In this document: in pieces, positions 12,085 through 25,310 of the stretch
How the letters are laid out: each line of letters begins with the position of its first letter
How positions within the stretch are numbered: the first letter of the stretch is position 1
Source of the DNA: Brassica napus
Taxonomy: Eukaryota > Streptophyta > Magnoliopsida > Brassicales > Brassicaceae
DNA length: 64,000 nucleotides
Reading direction: 5' to 3'
Assembly (NCBI RefSeq): GCF_020379485.1
Contig: NC_063448.1
Coordinates: forward strand, 5,479,726-5,543,725
Made by a program: the position numbers and the translations under genes
Notes under the pieces: generated by a model
Seen by the model: only the letters and a program-made list of their open reading frames with translations
What the model was told of the DNA's origin: nothing
Databases searched by the model: none

Positions 12085-12845
12085 ATGGGAACGAGCAGCG
12101 GCCCGAATCTACACATACGAAGCGTCTTGGCACATCTACGCAATGAACTGGAGCTTCCGCCACAAAAATTACCGTCTCGCCATCACCAGCCTCCTCGAGC
12201 AGTACCCTAACCGAGTCAAGATCGTCCAGCGCGACGAATCCAGCGGCGACCCGATCTCCTGGCTACCTCAAGCGATTTCCTCGGCCTATGGCGAATCGAT
12301 GACGATGGATCAAGCTCAAGTCTTCCCTCAATAGCAACAAAAACAGCTTGTTCTGTGGTCCTTTGACTTCGTTTGATTGGAACGAAGCTGAGCCGAGACG
12401 AATCGGGACTAGTAGCACGGATACGACTTGTACCATTTGGGATATTGATCTTGTATGATAAAGAAGTTTTCAGACATTGCTTGGGTTGGAGTTGGTGTGT
12501 TTGTGTCAGTCTCAGCTGATGGATCAGTGAGGGTGATAAGGAGCATTCGACGATTATCTACCGGAGCTCTGAGTCTGACTCTCCTTTGGTGCGCCTTAGT
12601 TGGAACAAGCAGGATCCGAGGTATATGGCTACCGTTATCATGGACAGTGCTTGATATTCGTTTTCCTGCTCTTCCTGTTGTTGAGCTTCAGCGGCATCAA
12701 GCTAGCGTCAATGCTGTAGCTTGGTGAAAGTGGGCTTGACCCTATTCTTGCTTACACTGTTGGTGCTGAGATTGAGTGGTCTTCTTCTCAGCCTTATTGG
12801 GTCGCTATTGCTTTCTCAACCAAGATGCAAATTCTCAGGGTTTGA
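12085..12845 (+). pseudogene. LIGHT-REGULATED WD (LWD1/2, AN11-like) WD40 pseudogene
   Basis: The ATG at 12085 opens MGTSS, then after a small deletion [29 protein letters not shown] and [10 protein letters not shown]. These match the N-terminus of the plant LWD/AN11 WD40 proteins, clock coactivators. After multiple indels and stops, [17 protein letters not shown], [34 protein letters not shown] and a C-terminus equivalent to [12 protein letters not shown] (stop 12843-12845) appear in changing frames. About a third of the expected ~345-residue length is missing. It sits between the eRF1 relic and the duplicated GAPA upstream block, the gene order I recall for Arabidopsis eRF1-LWD1-GAPA. Confidence 0.88.
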
Positions 12846-12901
12846 TCAACTCTTTGTCAGAATAGGGTACTCATTTTCTATCGTGTTTAAGAGTCTGCTT
12901 A

Positions 12902-13808
12902 CTCTTGTTACCATCCTCATGATGATGTAAAGCTTGCAATGACTGTTCTCCCATTCGTACTAATGAATCTGCTTGACTATGCAAAGCTTGCATTGACTCT
13001 TATTGATGTATTGTTTGGTGATAAGAATGTTTGATACTTTGATCTTGACTTTTGCTCATCACTCTTTTCTCTCTTTAGTCTGATCCATGGGAAGTGTGTA
13101 TCTAAATATTGTGCGTAAACTATGTTTAGTTTTCTATTTGATTAGTCCTGTGGGATTCTAAAAGTTAAACACAAATCTCATTTGATTAAGTTCTCCTGCA
13201 AGTAGACTGTAGAAGCATCAGCTCCAGTGTTGTAAATCTGCCAAGTCTATACATTTCAACTACTTGATCTTGGTACTAAAGATAAACACTGCTTAAAAAT
13301 GGGACAATAGGACATCAAATCTAAAGGAGACTGAAGGAGTAATTGGAGGGTTGTTTCCTTTGGTATTTCGAGTTTCATTGAACCGTGTTTATGTGATGAG
13401 ACTAATCATCCATCATCTCCTTGATGAGACGCTTACTACGGTTGGTACTTTGTGAGGTGTGAGCAACAAGGTGATTGACCATATGCTCTGCTTCCACACA
13501 AAAAATGCCATATGCTGAGATTTTTATCTGCAGCCAAGAGTGTCAGAGAAAATTCAGTTGTGACTTTTCAATGGTCCTATGAAGGTATGTGGGGAGATGA
13601 GAACAAGCCAAATGATGCGCAAATGTGACAACATAATGGAGAACCACACTTGAGGAAGCCAAGTGAGAAGAAAATATCAGTGAATCATACAAAAACGTGA
13701 AGAGGGAAGAGACTGATCAATAACAACTATACAAATGAATGACAAAGCTATCCAGCATCTCATCTTCTTTGGCTCCATCTTAGCAATTTTCTTTCCGATA
13801 TTACTTAT
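12902..13808 (+). repeat. Orphan duplicate of the GAPA upstream region (copy A)
   Basis: This block aligns with 15632-16590, the sequence directly upstream of the GAPA start. Shared stretches include TGTAAAGCTTGCA, GATACTTTGATCTTGA, CATGGGAAGTGTGTATCT, GAGAAAATTCAGTTGTGA and GACAAAGCTATCCAG. Similarity stops near 13808, roughly where the GAPA 5' leader begins in the other copy, and no GAPA coding sequence follows. It may still carry promoter elements with no gene behind it. Confidence 0.82.
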
Positions 13809-14169
13809 GCCAACGAACCACAAAAAAAGTTATCCGACATAAGATTAAATCATTGTGTACACATTTACACTGTAAAGATCACATATGTTTCACTGTAAAA
13901 ATGCTTTCATTCTTCTGCTTTCAGAAGACTTGTCACTTGCAGCGAAAACGACATGCGCTCCATGTGGTTGAAGGCATCATTGTTGTAGTTCCAAATACCA
14001 GTCCCAAGAGTAACCCGAGGAAGCAAACACAACACATATTAGATGGTAAGAACAATTCTTGCATTTATTGGACACAAGAGTTTTACCAAGAATCGGACAG
14101 ATGTTGTCTGATCTAGCTTCCAGCTTGTTATCACACAGTAATCAAGTGGAAAACTCATATCAACTGCGT
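13809..14169. other. Unassigned spacer between duplicated blocks
   Basis: I see no supported gene here. An 87-codon plus-strand ORF at 13853-14116 has no recognisable motif, coding bias or conservation cue. Confidence 0.5.
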
Positions 14170-15620
14170 TTGAGATTCCCCTTTGAGATTTTTAGAGAAA
14201 TGCTTCATTCGTGACTTTGTAGAACACAATCTTAGGTGTTGAGTTGGAGCTCGAGAAAATGTCAATGATAGCTTCTTCACCAAAATTTTGGTGATGAAGC
14301 GACATCGTAAGCGGTGAGAGGAGTGAGCTTGCAGTTTTTACCGGATGCAGCAGTACGTACAAAGCCAATGAGAATCATGCCTTGCAGGTACATGTCGTGT
14401 ATAGGAATATTTGCAATGTTTAGCTCTCGGTGTGTACTCCACTGAAGTGGTAGTATAATGTGTTACCCTGTTTTTCTTTACTCTAACTAAGAATCCCACT
14501 ATCATCGATGACCTTTCATCTGCTGCAGAAAGGAACCTTTCCAGCAAATCATACGCTAGAAAAGCACCTTCGAAATCATCCTTTATGCCATATTGAAATT
14601 GCGCATTCCAGTCATCTATAGTGAACTGATCTTGAACTAAACACAATAATGCATTAGCACATAGTCAAAGGTAAATCATATTTATAGATGTTTCTTTTAG
14701 TGTCTTCAACGGTGGTAATGGTGTTATACTGAGTTCTTGTGATTTAGAAATGTCGAATTTGGATGTATATGATTGGAATCCAATCATCCTGCCTTGTTGA
14801 AATAAATTGATTTGTTATCATATCAGGAAAGAAAGTTTCAAATGAAAAAAAAAGATCGAAAGAAAATAAACTGAACCTTGCAAAGTTAAATTGACAATGT
14901 AGCTCTGATCACTATGGGCCTTGAAGTAAACTCTGCTAGTGATAGATTGACCATCCATTACGTGAATAGCCTACGAGAGAACACATCGGATACGGCAACA
15001 GTGCTCATGGTAGAACTGAACTACAATACTCAGACGATTTTATTTTAAGGACTGCACTAAGATTGTCTCGTGAACTGATAAATAATACTCAGACAATTTT
15101 ATTTCAAGGAGATCTGAACTAAGAAGATTGTTTTAACTAATAACTATATATACTATTTTAAGCATTGAAATCTTTTAAAAATTTTGGTAAAATCGTGTCA
15201 ACTTTATTGGAAGTCTTAATTTCTAAGTCTCATTTGCATGCATCCAACAGTATCATAAAATGGTTCATGCAAATGTTAAAAAAAAACATGTTCACAATCC
15301 TTTGATGTTGTTTAAGAGAAAAATAATTAAAATATTAGTTTATTCTGCCTAAAAAAATATGTAATAAGGTTAGAGATTAATAATTTATAACAAATTGTTG
15401 CATTAAAGTTCAAATTATAGATACAATAAAAAATTATAAATTAATACTCGATACATTAATAAAAAAATTCTGGTTTCAAATTGGATCGTTTCAAAATGTA
15501 ACACAAATCGATAAGATAATAAAATAATTTTTTTTTTAGAAAAACCTATGTAAATATATGGTCTATTAAAATTATAAATTATTAATTTATATGTATATAT
15601 ATTTTATATATGTACAAGTT
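14170..15620. repeat. Segmental duplication, copy B left block
   Basis: Counterpart of 9830-10710, with extra sequence between about 14420 and 15040. Its AT-rich end (TATATGTACAAG, about 15607-15618) is joined within about 20 bases to sequence matching 12902 onwards. This is the expected junction if eRF1 and LWD had been deleted from a tandem copy. Confidence 0.78.
14338..14646 (-). pseudogene. Unrecognised protein-coding relic in the duplicated block
   Basis: The minus strand encodes FTIDDWNAQFQYGIKDDFEG and AYDLLERFLSAADER, which look like real, non-repetitive coding sequence. A second piece reads better in another frame (WSTHRELNIANIP, YLQGMILIGFVR) and is matched by degraded sequence in copy A around 9960-10090. 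I do not recognise the family. Frame changes and lack of a start suggest a decayed exon set rather than a live gene. Confidence 0.4.
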
Positions 15621-15631
15621 AAAATGCTCTT

Positions 15632-16590
15632 GTTACTATCCTCAACATGTAAAGCTTGCACTGAGTGTTCTCCAGTCGTATAAATGAAACTGCTTGATCT
15701 CTTTACTTTATTCACTATGCAAAGCTTGCATTGACTTTTGATGTATGGTTTGTTGATAAGAAAGTTTGATACTTTGATCTTGAATTTTGCTCATCACTCT
15801 TTCTCTCTCTAATCTGATCCATGGGAAGTGTGTATCTAAATATTGTGCGTAAACTATGTTTAGTTTTCTATTTGATAAGTCCAACGGGGCTCTAAAGTTA
15901 AACTACAAATCTCATTTGATTAAGTTCTCCTGCAAGTAGGCTGTAGAGTAGACCGTAGAAGTATCAGCTCCAGTGCTGTAAATGTGCCAAGTCTATACTA
16001 TGCATTTCAACTACTTGATCGTTGTACTAAGAAGATAAACACTGCTTAAAAATGGGACAATAGGACATTAAATCTAAAGGAGAATGGAGTAATTGGAGGG
16101 TGGTTTCTCTTGGTTTATCAAGTTGTTTTTCACTGTATTGAGTCGAGTTTATGTAATGAGTAATGAGACTAATCATCCACCATCTCCTATTCTCCTTGAT
16201 AAAATTCTTACCACAATTGGTACTTTGTGAGGTGTAAGCAACAAGGTGACCGATCATGTGATCTGCTTCCACACAAAAAAAATGCCATATGCTGAGATTT
16301 TTATCTGCAGGAAAGAGTGTCAGAGAAAATTCAGTTGTGAGTTTTCAATGGTCCTAAGATGAGATGAGAACAAGCCAAATGCTGTGCCAATGTGACCACA
16401 TGATGGAGAAGCCCATTTGAGGAAGCCCAAGTGAGAGAAGAAAATATCAGTGAATCATACAAGAATGTGAAGAGGGAAGAGACTGAGAAATCACAACCAT
16501 ACAAACGAATGACAAAGCTATCCAGAATCTCATCTTCTTTGCCTCCAACTCAGCAATTCTCTTTCCTATATTACTTATCTCTGCCTTCAA
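15632..16590 (+). promoter_or_regulatory. GAPA upstream/promoter region (copy B, in place)
   Basis: About 1 kb upstream of the GAPA start codon, duplicated at 12902-13808. It ends in a pyrimidine-rich stretch typical of a plant leader. I do not see an unambiguous TATA box, and the extent of the functional promoter is inference. Light-responsive elements are expected for GAPA from family knowledge but were not individually confirmed. Confidence 0.55.
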
Positions 16591-16642
16591 CATTGCTTTC
16601 TGTCCTCATTTTTTCTGCACACAGCTTCTCTCTCTGGTAGCC

Positions 16643-18208
<1,566 letters not shown>

Positions 18209-18694
18209 AGACCTCATCTTTTGATGTCTGCTCCATTTTTTATTACTGTTATATGATTCGGAATGTATAATTGTAGTTCCTGAGTTTATGTATTTGTGCT
18301 CTGCAATTTTATAGTAATAAACTTTATATTCAAACATATACATCCTTCTCTTAAACTTATATTGATTTCAACATGTTTCACAATATTCAGAGATAACCAA
18401 ACTAAAGTCAATTCTTAAGCATTAATCTGTGTGTGATTAGTTGATTTCTCTTTGGTGTCATATGTGTCTTTTTTTTTCCATTTGGTGTCCAAATAGCATA
18501 TGAAGACACAAGTCTATCTTTATCACTTAAAACAGACAAAGAGATATCAAAATATTCCAGACAAAGTTTGAGATTATGTAATGTCACATGCAAACTGAAG
18601 TCATGTTTGCTTCTTATGTTTCAACTTGTTTACATTAGTATTAGAAGCATCTTTTCAACTGAATCCAAAAGCTAAAATAAAGATTGAAAAAGAA

Positions 18695-19683
18695 CTAATT
18701 AACTACAAAACAGTAACAAGGATCTATTTGAGACTCCTCTAGCTTTGAAGAATCATCCTGCACTGTCTCTTCCTCTGATCTCAATTTCCTTTCTTCTTCT
18801 TCTTCTTGCATTACTCTTAGAAACTCTTCAAGTGCTCTCTGCATCCACTCATACCGACACAGCTCTAATGCTTCTTTAACATTCAACTGCAACATTTTTA
18901 ATTTCCCAAAGTTATATATGAAAAGAAAGAATCATCACTTTATTCGATTTTTAAACTTGTTATTATTATGTTTTGAGCATTTTTAAATTACCCATTTCCT
19001 CTCACGATTCTCACGTTCTGGCCATTCCTCTAGTTCTTCGGTTACCTCTAACGCAAACATATATCCTTTGCATCCACCATAGCATTCATCCTCCTCATTA
19101 CAACTACTACTTTTGCTTCTAAATTCCCAAACTCCTAAAGGAACTTCCTGAAAAAAAATGACCAAACAAAATGACAAACAAAACTTTCTCAATCTCTTTG
19201 TTTTAAACAGTTTTAAGAAACTTACTCTAAGGCTTCCTTTAACTCCAGCCTCTTCCATGGCTTCACGAGAAGCAGCTTCAAGAACTGTCTCATCATCTTC
19301 CCATCCTCCCTGATAATAGTTATAACATACACAACAACCAAAAGAGTTTTCATAAAGACAGTACGAGAGGGAGATTTTCAGAAGAAATTAAGAAAAACCT
19401 TTGGGAAGACAAGATCATGGCGATTAGGAGATGAAACCATGAGAAGTTGAAGCTTGTTTACAAATTCAACACTTGTGTTTTCTTCACTTCCCTCGTCTTT
19501 GATCAGCCTATACGGAATGCATCTGTTCATCAAACTCTAGGAAATCATTGATATGATGATGATGATGATGATGAAAAGAAGAAGAAGAAGAAGAGAATGG
19601 ACTTTTATGTACCCAGAAACGAGACGAAAGTTGTTGTCGTAACGTTGACGATCTCGTCCTGTCCGAGATGAAAGAACCGACAT
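18695..19683 (-). CDS. Nudix hydrolase, NUDT12/13-like (copy 1, full length)
   Basis: Minus strand, five exons: 19613-19683, 19399-19522, 19226-19309, 18992-19147 and 18695-18886; 627 nt, 208 residues. All introns are GT-AG and phases match. The Nudix box GGWEDDE...REAMEEAGV spans exon 3 (residues 66-88) and has the GX5EX7REUXEEXGU pattern, including the metal-binding Glu residues. Such enzymes hydrolyse nucleoside diphosphate derivatives (dinucleoside polyphosphates or related) with Mg2+. The N-terminus MSVLSSRTGRDRQRYDNN and the end PCYCFVV match what I remember of Arabidopsis NUDT12. The last exon adds a Glu-rich segment (MQEEEEERKLRSEEE). A paralogue lies at 22640-23563 in the same orientation. 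Substrate cannot be decided from sequence. Confidence 0.95.
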
Positions 19684-20719
19684 TGATGAATCTGCAACAA
19701 AAGATTTCAACACAAAACCAAAAAAAAAAAGAGAATGCTGTCTGTTACGTTCTTGAAAAGCCCTCTCTTCTTGATTATTAGGGTTTATTAAGAAACATGA
19801 TCATCATCATGGGATATCATTTCATCTTCATATTCGCGAGAAACAACAACTCTCGTTTTTTATTTTCCAAAATTAACGTTTTTTCAAAAAAAAAATCTTC
19901 TTGTTTGTACGTTCTCTCTATTTTTAGGGAGAGAGGAGTGTATACCAACGAGCATCTCTATTTAAATCATTTAAAAAAAAAAAAAAATATCATTAAAATG
20001 AAGTTACTAGGAAGGTGACGGATCTGATTCCATAATTGACTTTCTTTCTACAGTTCATATCAACAGAGTAATATTCTCCACTAAAGAGAATAACTCTGGA
20101 TAAATAAATGCTACAAAAACTTATCTTGAGATGTGTTTCCAAGGAGACCATTGACACCGAATTGGTATTTACTACTTTCAATCTGTTTCGAGCTATATTC
20201 CATTTTTAGTATTTCGGACAATGAAAAAGTGTATCTCTTAACACAAGTTGCTATAGAGTTGAGTTGTGTCGGATAATATGTTTCATAAATCCTTAATCCA
20301 TGTGTGTTAAGAACTTTACTGTTATTACCAAACCCCTACTTGCATGGTACTTCCATTGATGTATTTGGAAGCACGAACCATTTCTTGTATGTTACGTTTT
20401 GTTGATGAGATGTTTTTTGCTCTTCTCTTATGTTTTTTATTTTTACTAAAATGAGGCTATTGTACATGTGGATATCTCACCAGACTGCATGAGTCGCGAT
20501 GTGAGAGTAATATATCTTCTTGATCGTCAAAAACCAAAAAAAAAAAATTAATAATAATAATATGAGCACAGGTTTAAGAAACAGTGAATTTGGTTATATT
20601 TTTTAATAGTATGTAAGAATCTGCTGCAAATAATAAGACCATCGTCATAGCAGTTTCTTAGATGAGTTTTTAAAGAAAACAAGGCAATTAATTAAATGGA
20701 AACAAAATTAAAAGCTTAT
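19684..20719. other. Intergenic, AT-rich
   Basis: No gene seen. Just upstream of the Nudix start there is a (GAT)n-like run inside its first intron (19555-19573) and poly-A stretches. Short ORFs lack coding features. Confidence 0.6.
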
Positions 20720-20962
20720 AATCGATCCTTTATAACACGTGTCAGCTTCTAGGGTTTTTTTTTTCTTTTCTTTTCTTTTCTTTTCTTCCTCTCTCCTCTT
20801 CTCTCATCTTCTCTCGTGTTCTCCGTCGAGGAGAAACATCGACGGCGACGGAGCTTCGTCTTGGAGGAAGAGCGGCGCCGCCTCGTTTCGTCACGCTTCG
20901 CCGCCTCGTTTCGTCACGCTTCGCCTCGTTTCGTCACGCTTCGCCTCAGGTTCGTGCTGATC
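20720..20962 (+). promoter_or_regulatory. Orphan promoter/5' leader: G-box, AGGGTTT box, CT tract and GC-rich tandem repeats
   Basis: A CACGTGTC G-box core (about 20727) is followed by an AGGGTTT telo-box-like motif (about 20752) and a TTTTC-repeat pyrimidine tract. A GC-rich stretch follows, then a possible splice donor (CTCAG|GTTCG near 20948). This layout is typical of housekeeping plant genes with an intron in the leader, but no coding exon is recognisable downstream to 22600. It may be a relic or an unrecognised noncoding transcript. Confidence 0.4.
20879..20947 (+). repeat. Three tandem copies of a ~20-bp GC-rich unit
   Basis: The unit GCCTCGTTTCGTCACGCTTC occurs three times in a row, the first two separated by an extra GCC, and a fourth copy starts and breaks off (GCCTCAGG). 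Translation gives short repeats of the SFRHAS kind, but nothing supports translation. Confidence 0.9.
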
Positions 20963-22569
20963 TCCAAAACAGTGTCGATTTCGTTTTTAAGATTGTTTAT
21001 ACGGCTTTGACTCTTGAGTTTCTACTTTGTGATGTGACTGCGATGGTAGTCAGATTTTAGCTTCCCCGAGGTCTTCGTTAGAGATTGGATAGGAATTGCA
21101 ATTTTGATTTCTGATTTTGGGAATTGGGAGATGGATTTGATCCGAGTGTTATAGATGTAATGAGAGCCGTGCAATAGTTTTGAATTGATTTTGTGGGAAG
21201 CTTGATGTGTAATTGAAGATATTTCTTTCAAATTATTGGCACCTCTTTTAGGATATTTGGTCTGATTAGCACTTCTTGTAGGCCGTCTCAGAACCTTGCT
21301 TTTTTTGTTTGGTTTGTCTAATTTCTCATTCCTTGCCTGGTCTCATGGATTCCGTTAGTCGGGGTACCGGGTTTCTAAGGAATGAATGTATGATACATTC
21401 TGCTTTGTGGCTTCAACAAGATACTTTGTATGTTTTCCTAGGAATTTTTTTCAAAACCAGAAGGATAAGTCAAGCATTGCCTTTGATCCTTCTCTTTCTC
21501 TTTTGCATTTAGTTGGGGTAAGGATAGATACTTCACACCATATACTTTAATCCTTTCCAGGAATTGACTGGATTTGAGATACAAGTCTTTAGTTTGCCTG
21601 ATGACTGCTTGGTATCTAAATCTTTAAAACAATAATAGTATTCAGTATTTTATCATAGGCTGTTCTGAGAGGGGATTTGAAGCTCTTTCCTAATTATTTT
21701 CTATTTGTACTCTCAGCTTAAGTAATTTTATCCGTGTATTGCAGGCATTTGACATAGCTTTCCTTCAAAGTTCATTGTCAATTGTATCATTTGTTTCTAT
21801 GCTTTTGGAATTGACGGTACTTATTTATTGATGCAAAGTCTTTCTGTTGGATCAGTTGTATGTGCCAACCTTTTTTTTTAAGAAATTCCCATTGGAGCAA
21901 GAAAATTAGGTGATTCTTAACTAAGGTCCTTAGCTAAAATTTAATAGTAAATGTACTTAAGAAACCTTATGAGTTTCTAGGGATAATCATGCTCTAATAA
22001 TAATATAAGAAAATCTTGTCTAGTTTTGTATTTCATATCACTTTATAGTTTTTATAACTTGATTTTGAGGACAACAATTAAAATAACATTATGAAAAACA
22101 TATAGTTAACCAAATTTAAACTAGCTATACTCTAAATCTCAACTCAATACAAGATATATAACCAGACTTTTTAACCCCTTTGTATCTTTGTGACCTAATA
22201 TGAGTTTGAGATCTTCTAGTTTCTGTTTTCTTCAAAGATCACCCACCAGAAAACAACCGGTTTGTAACTGACACTATCTCTTTTTCTTTAAAGAACAACA
22301 GTTGTCTGCTAGTATAACTAATTAACGGTTTTCCACATTGTTATAATGATGATGATGATGAGCATGTTGGTAACATCAAATAGATTTCCTTGCCTTCTTT
22401 TCCAAATGATCATGTTGACTCTAAATATATATTAGAATAAGGATAGATTTTTCATTAATATTTTGAACAAGTTCATCTCCATCCCAATACACCAATTAAA
22501 CTCACATGGATGAGTCGTCTAGATAAGTTTTATTTTAGGCTAAAATTAAAAACACTGATACATATTTCA
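20963..22569. other. Intergenic, possible degraded intron/leader sequence
   Basis: No gene supported. The 22010-22165 part (TTCATATCACTTTATAGTTT and following) has a diverged second copy at about 24465-24590, so this spacer took part in local duplication with the Nudix copy 2 region. Confidence 0.5.
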
Positions 22570-22639
22570 ACTTAAAACGAACATCATCAATTCTCCTCTA
22601 CCTTGAAGAATTATCTTGCATTGTCTCTTCCTTTGTTCT

Positions 22640-23563
22640 CTATTTTCCTCCTTCTTCTTCTTGCATTACTCTCAAAAACGCTTCAAGTGCTCTCTGCATC
22701 CACTCATACCGACACAGCTCTAGTGCTTCTTTAACATTCAACTGCAAATTTTTCATGTGATCCCAAATTTATATATGAAATGACATAATCATCAGTTCAT
22801 TCGATCTTATACTTGTTATTATATTTTGAGCTTCTTACCCATTTTCTTTGGCGATTCCCACGTTCTGGCCATTCCTGGAGTTCTTCGGTTACCTCTAATG
22901 CAAACATATAGCCTTTGCATCCACCAAAAGATTCATCCTCCGCATTGGTACTAATACTACTTTTGCTTCTAAATTCCCAAACTCCTAAAGGAACTTCCTG
23001 AAACAGATGACCAATAAATGATAAACAAACTTTTTGAATCACTTTGCCTTTAAGATTGAAAACTTACTCTAAGTATTCCTTTAACTCCAGCTTCTTCCAT
23101 GGCTTCGCGAGAAGCAGCTTCAAGAACGGTCTCATCATTTTCCCATCCTCCCTGATAATAATAGTAACATAACACCAAAAAAAAAAAGTTTTTATAAAGA
23201 CAGGAAGAGAGGGAGATTTACGAAAGAAATTGAAAAAACAACCTTTGGGAAGACAAGATCATGACGATTAGGAGATGAAACCATGAGAACTTGAAGCTTG
23301 TTTACAAAGTCAACACTTGTGTCTTCTTCAAGTTTCTTGTCTTTGATCAGACGATACGGAATGCATCTGTTCATCAAACACTAAGAAATCAACCATTTTG
23401 CTTTCTCGTTTTTGTATATGTTTCCGACAGTTGCAAACTTGCAAAACTGCTCATCATTCGAAAAAAAAAGAAATGATTTTCTTATATTTTACCCAGAAAC
23501 GAGTCGGAAGTTGTTGTCGTAACGTTGACGATCTCGTCCTGTCCGAGATGAAAGAACCGACAT
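22640..23563 (-). CDS. Nudix hydrolase, NUDT12/13-like (copy 2, shortened C-terminus)
   Basis: Minus strand, five exons with the same structure as copy 1: 23493-23563, 23243-23366, 23068-23151, 22839-22997 and 22640-22741; 540 nt, 179 residues. The Nudix box GGWENDE...REAMEEAGV is intact (Asp to Asn at one non-catalytic position). The last exon hits TAG at 22640-22642 after MQEEEGGK. Copy 1 continues for about 30 further residues, and diverged sequence equivalent to that tail still follows the stop. The loss is therefore a recent truncation of a non-catalytic acidic tail. The catalytic core is complete, so it may be functional. It is a tandem paralogue about 3.9 kb from copy 1. Confidence 0.9.
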
Positions 23564-24650
23564 TGATGAATCTGCAACAAAAACATTTCGACACAAAATC
23601 AAAGAAACATAGAGAATGTGTCTCTTACATTCTTGAAACTCACTAGCCTTGTTTATTAGTGTTAGTGAAAACACGATCTTAGCATGCTAGAATCCAGATT
23701 GAAAATTGTGAAACAAAAACGGGTTGAAAACAATAATATAAAGTAGTAAAAAGGTTTGAAAACCGTTAAGGAAATAGACAAATAGTCGAGATTTGATTTG
23801 TTTACTTAACTCAATAAATCACTCTTATATGAGATATTTTATACGATTTTTAAGTTTCAGAATAAAACTATTTGCATGTGTCACAAAAAAAAAGAATAAA
23901 ACTATTTGCATCAACCAAAAAAACAATCTGCAAACTTAACATCCACATTATACTCTCTAAACTTACTTCAAAAAGATTTGAGGTATTGCTAGAACTTTGT
24001 ATGTGAAAGCTTATCTTGAGTAAGATTATTATGTGAGTATATTGGTATTAGAGAGATCAGACTTTTATTTATATGAAAAATTTAGGAAGTTTAATCATAA
24101 ATTAATTTAAACATTTGTCATTAAATTTATTAACCTTTAACCATTTGTCTCCAAGTCATTTTGGGTTAGACACAAAATGTGTTTAGCTTAGCCATTTGTC
24201 ACCAAATTGATTTAGCTTAGTTAATAAGATAAATTAGTCACAATTTTACTTAGCTTAAACAATTTATCACTAAATAGATTTAAATTAGTCATTAACTTAG
24301 TTCAAATCTTTTAATTCATTGTCCAAAGATAACTCCAAATTTAAGTCTGATATATGATAAAATGTGACATGTAGTGATTCTATTAAATTATATCCTATCT
24401 TTCTTTTCTATTAATGGTTAGTAAGATCTGCTGTCAAAAATTAATAATTAATAAAAGAAAATCTTCTTTAATCTTATATTTCATATCACTTTATAGCTTT
24501 TATAACTGATTTTGGGAACAAAATTAAGATAAGATTATGAAAACATATAATTAACCAAATTTGAACTATACTCTATATCTCAACGCTGTAGGAAATCGTT
24601 TTTAACAAAATGGTTTAAGACCATTTCTCTGTAAGTTTTCGGACGAAGAC
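23564..24650. other. Intergenic AT-rich spacer with diverged short repeats
   Basis: No gene. Around 24105-24310 a CATTTGTC(A/T)CC(A/T)A-type motif recurs several times within AT-rich sequence, suggesting an old, decayed repeat. The 24465-24590 stretch matches 22010-22165. Confidence 0.5.
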
Positions 24651-24654
24651 GTTT

Positions 24655-25008
24655 GTCCAAATCCTTCACGTGCTTTTATTTTTTAGTTTATAGTTTTTTG
24701 TATGTCTGAAAGTACAACATATAGAAAAATTCGATAGACTCTATCTTTGATGTTGGAAGATATAAACACAGCAGTTGTATCTAAAAACATCACACTAAGG
24801 GAAGTTTAAAGATTTAAGAAAAGAGATTTGCCATTTTGACTCTACAATTTTTCTATATCAATTTATTTTAGTATTGTAATTTAGATTTATGTTTTTCTTA
24901 TTTTTACAAATATTATTTGTCTCATTGAAATAAATTAAGTTTCTACAAATACAAGATATATAACAAGAAGAATTCATTGGTTATTTCAAAACAGAAAAGA
25001 AGAAAGAC
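24655..25008 (+). repeat. Duplicated upstream block of F-box fragment copy 1
   Basis: Aligns with 28742-29101 (CCTTCACGTGCTTTTATTTTTTAG versus CCTTCACATGCTTTATTTTTTAG, and ACAAATACAAGATATATAA in both). With the coding fragments this makes a repeat pair of about 640 bp lying either side of the Helitron and DEAH fragment. Confidence 0.8.
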
Positions 25009-25290
25009 ATGGATGCAACTTCACCACCAGCACTACCAGATGACGTCATAGAATAAATCTTATTGAGACTTAGGGTGAAAGAACTAATCCGACTCAAGTG
25101 TCTTTCAAAACAATGGAAATCGAGGATCGAGTCTCGCAGTTCCATTGTACGATTCCACTTGGACCGCCCATCACTCATCTTGATGCTGCGTATCTTTATC
25201 CGTTTAGTAAAACACGTCTTCAAGTGTCTCCACGTGTCCTCCAAGTCTGCTTTTACTTTAATGTTTTCTTCTACATATCAAATTTAAACA
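25009..25290 (+). pseudogene. F-box protein N-terminal fragment, copy 1 (early stop)
   Basis: The ATG at 25009 opens MDATSPPALPDDVIE followed by TAA at 25054-25056; the F-box then continues in frame as ILLRLRVKELIRLKCLSKQW. F-boxes bind Skp1/ASK in SCF ubiquitin ligases. After about 90 codons similarity ends without the C-terminal domain. About 350 bp upstream and the coding part are repeated at 28742-29400, where the stop is absent (GAG). Non-functional. Confidence 0.8.
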
Positions 25291-25310
25291 AAAAGACTGA
25301 AACTTTTACC

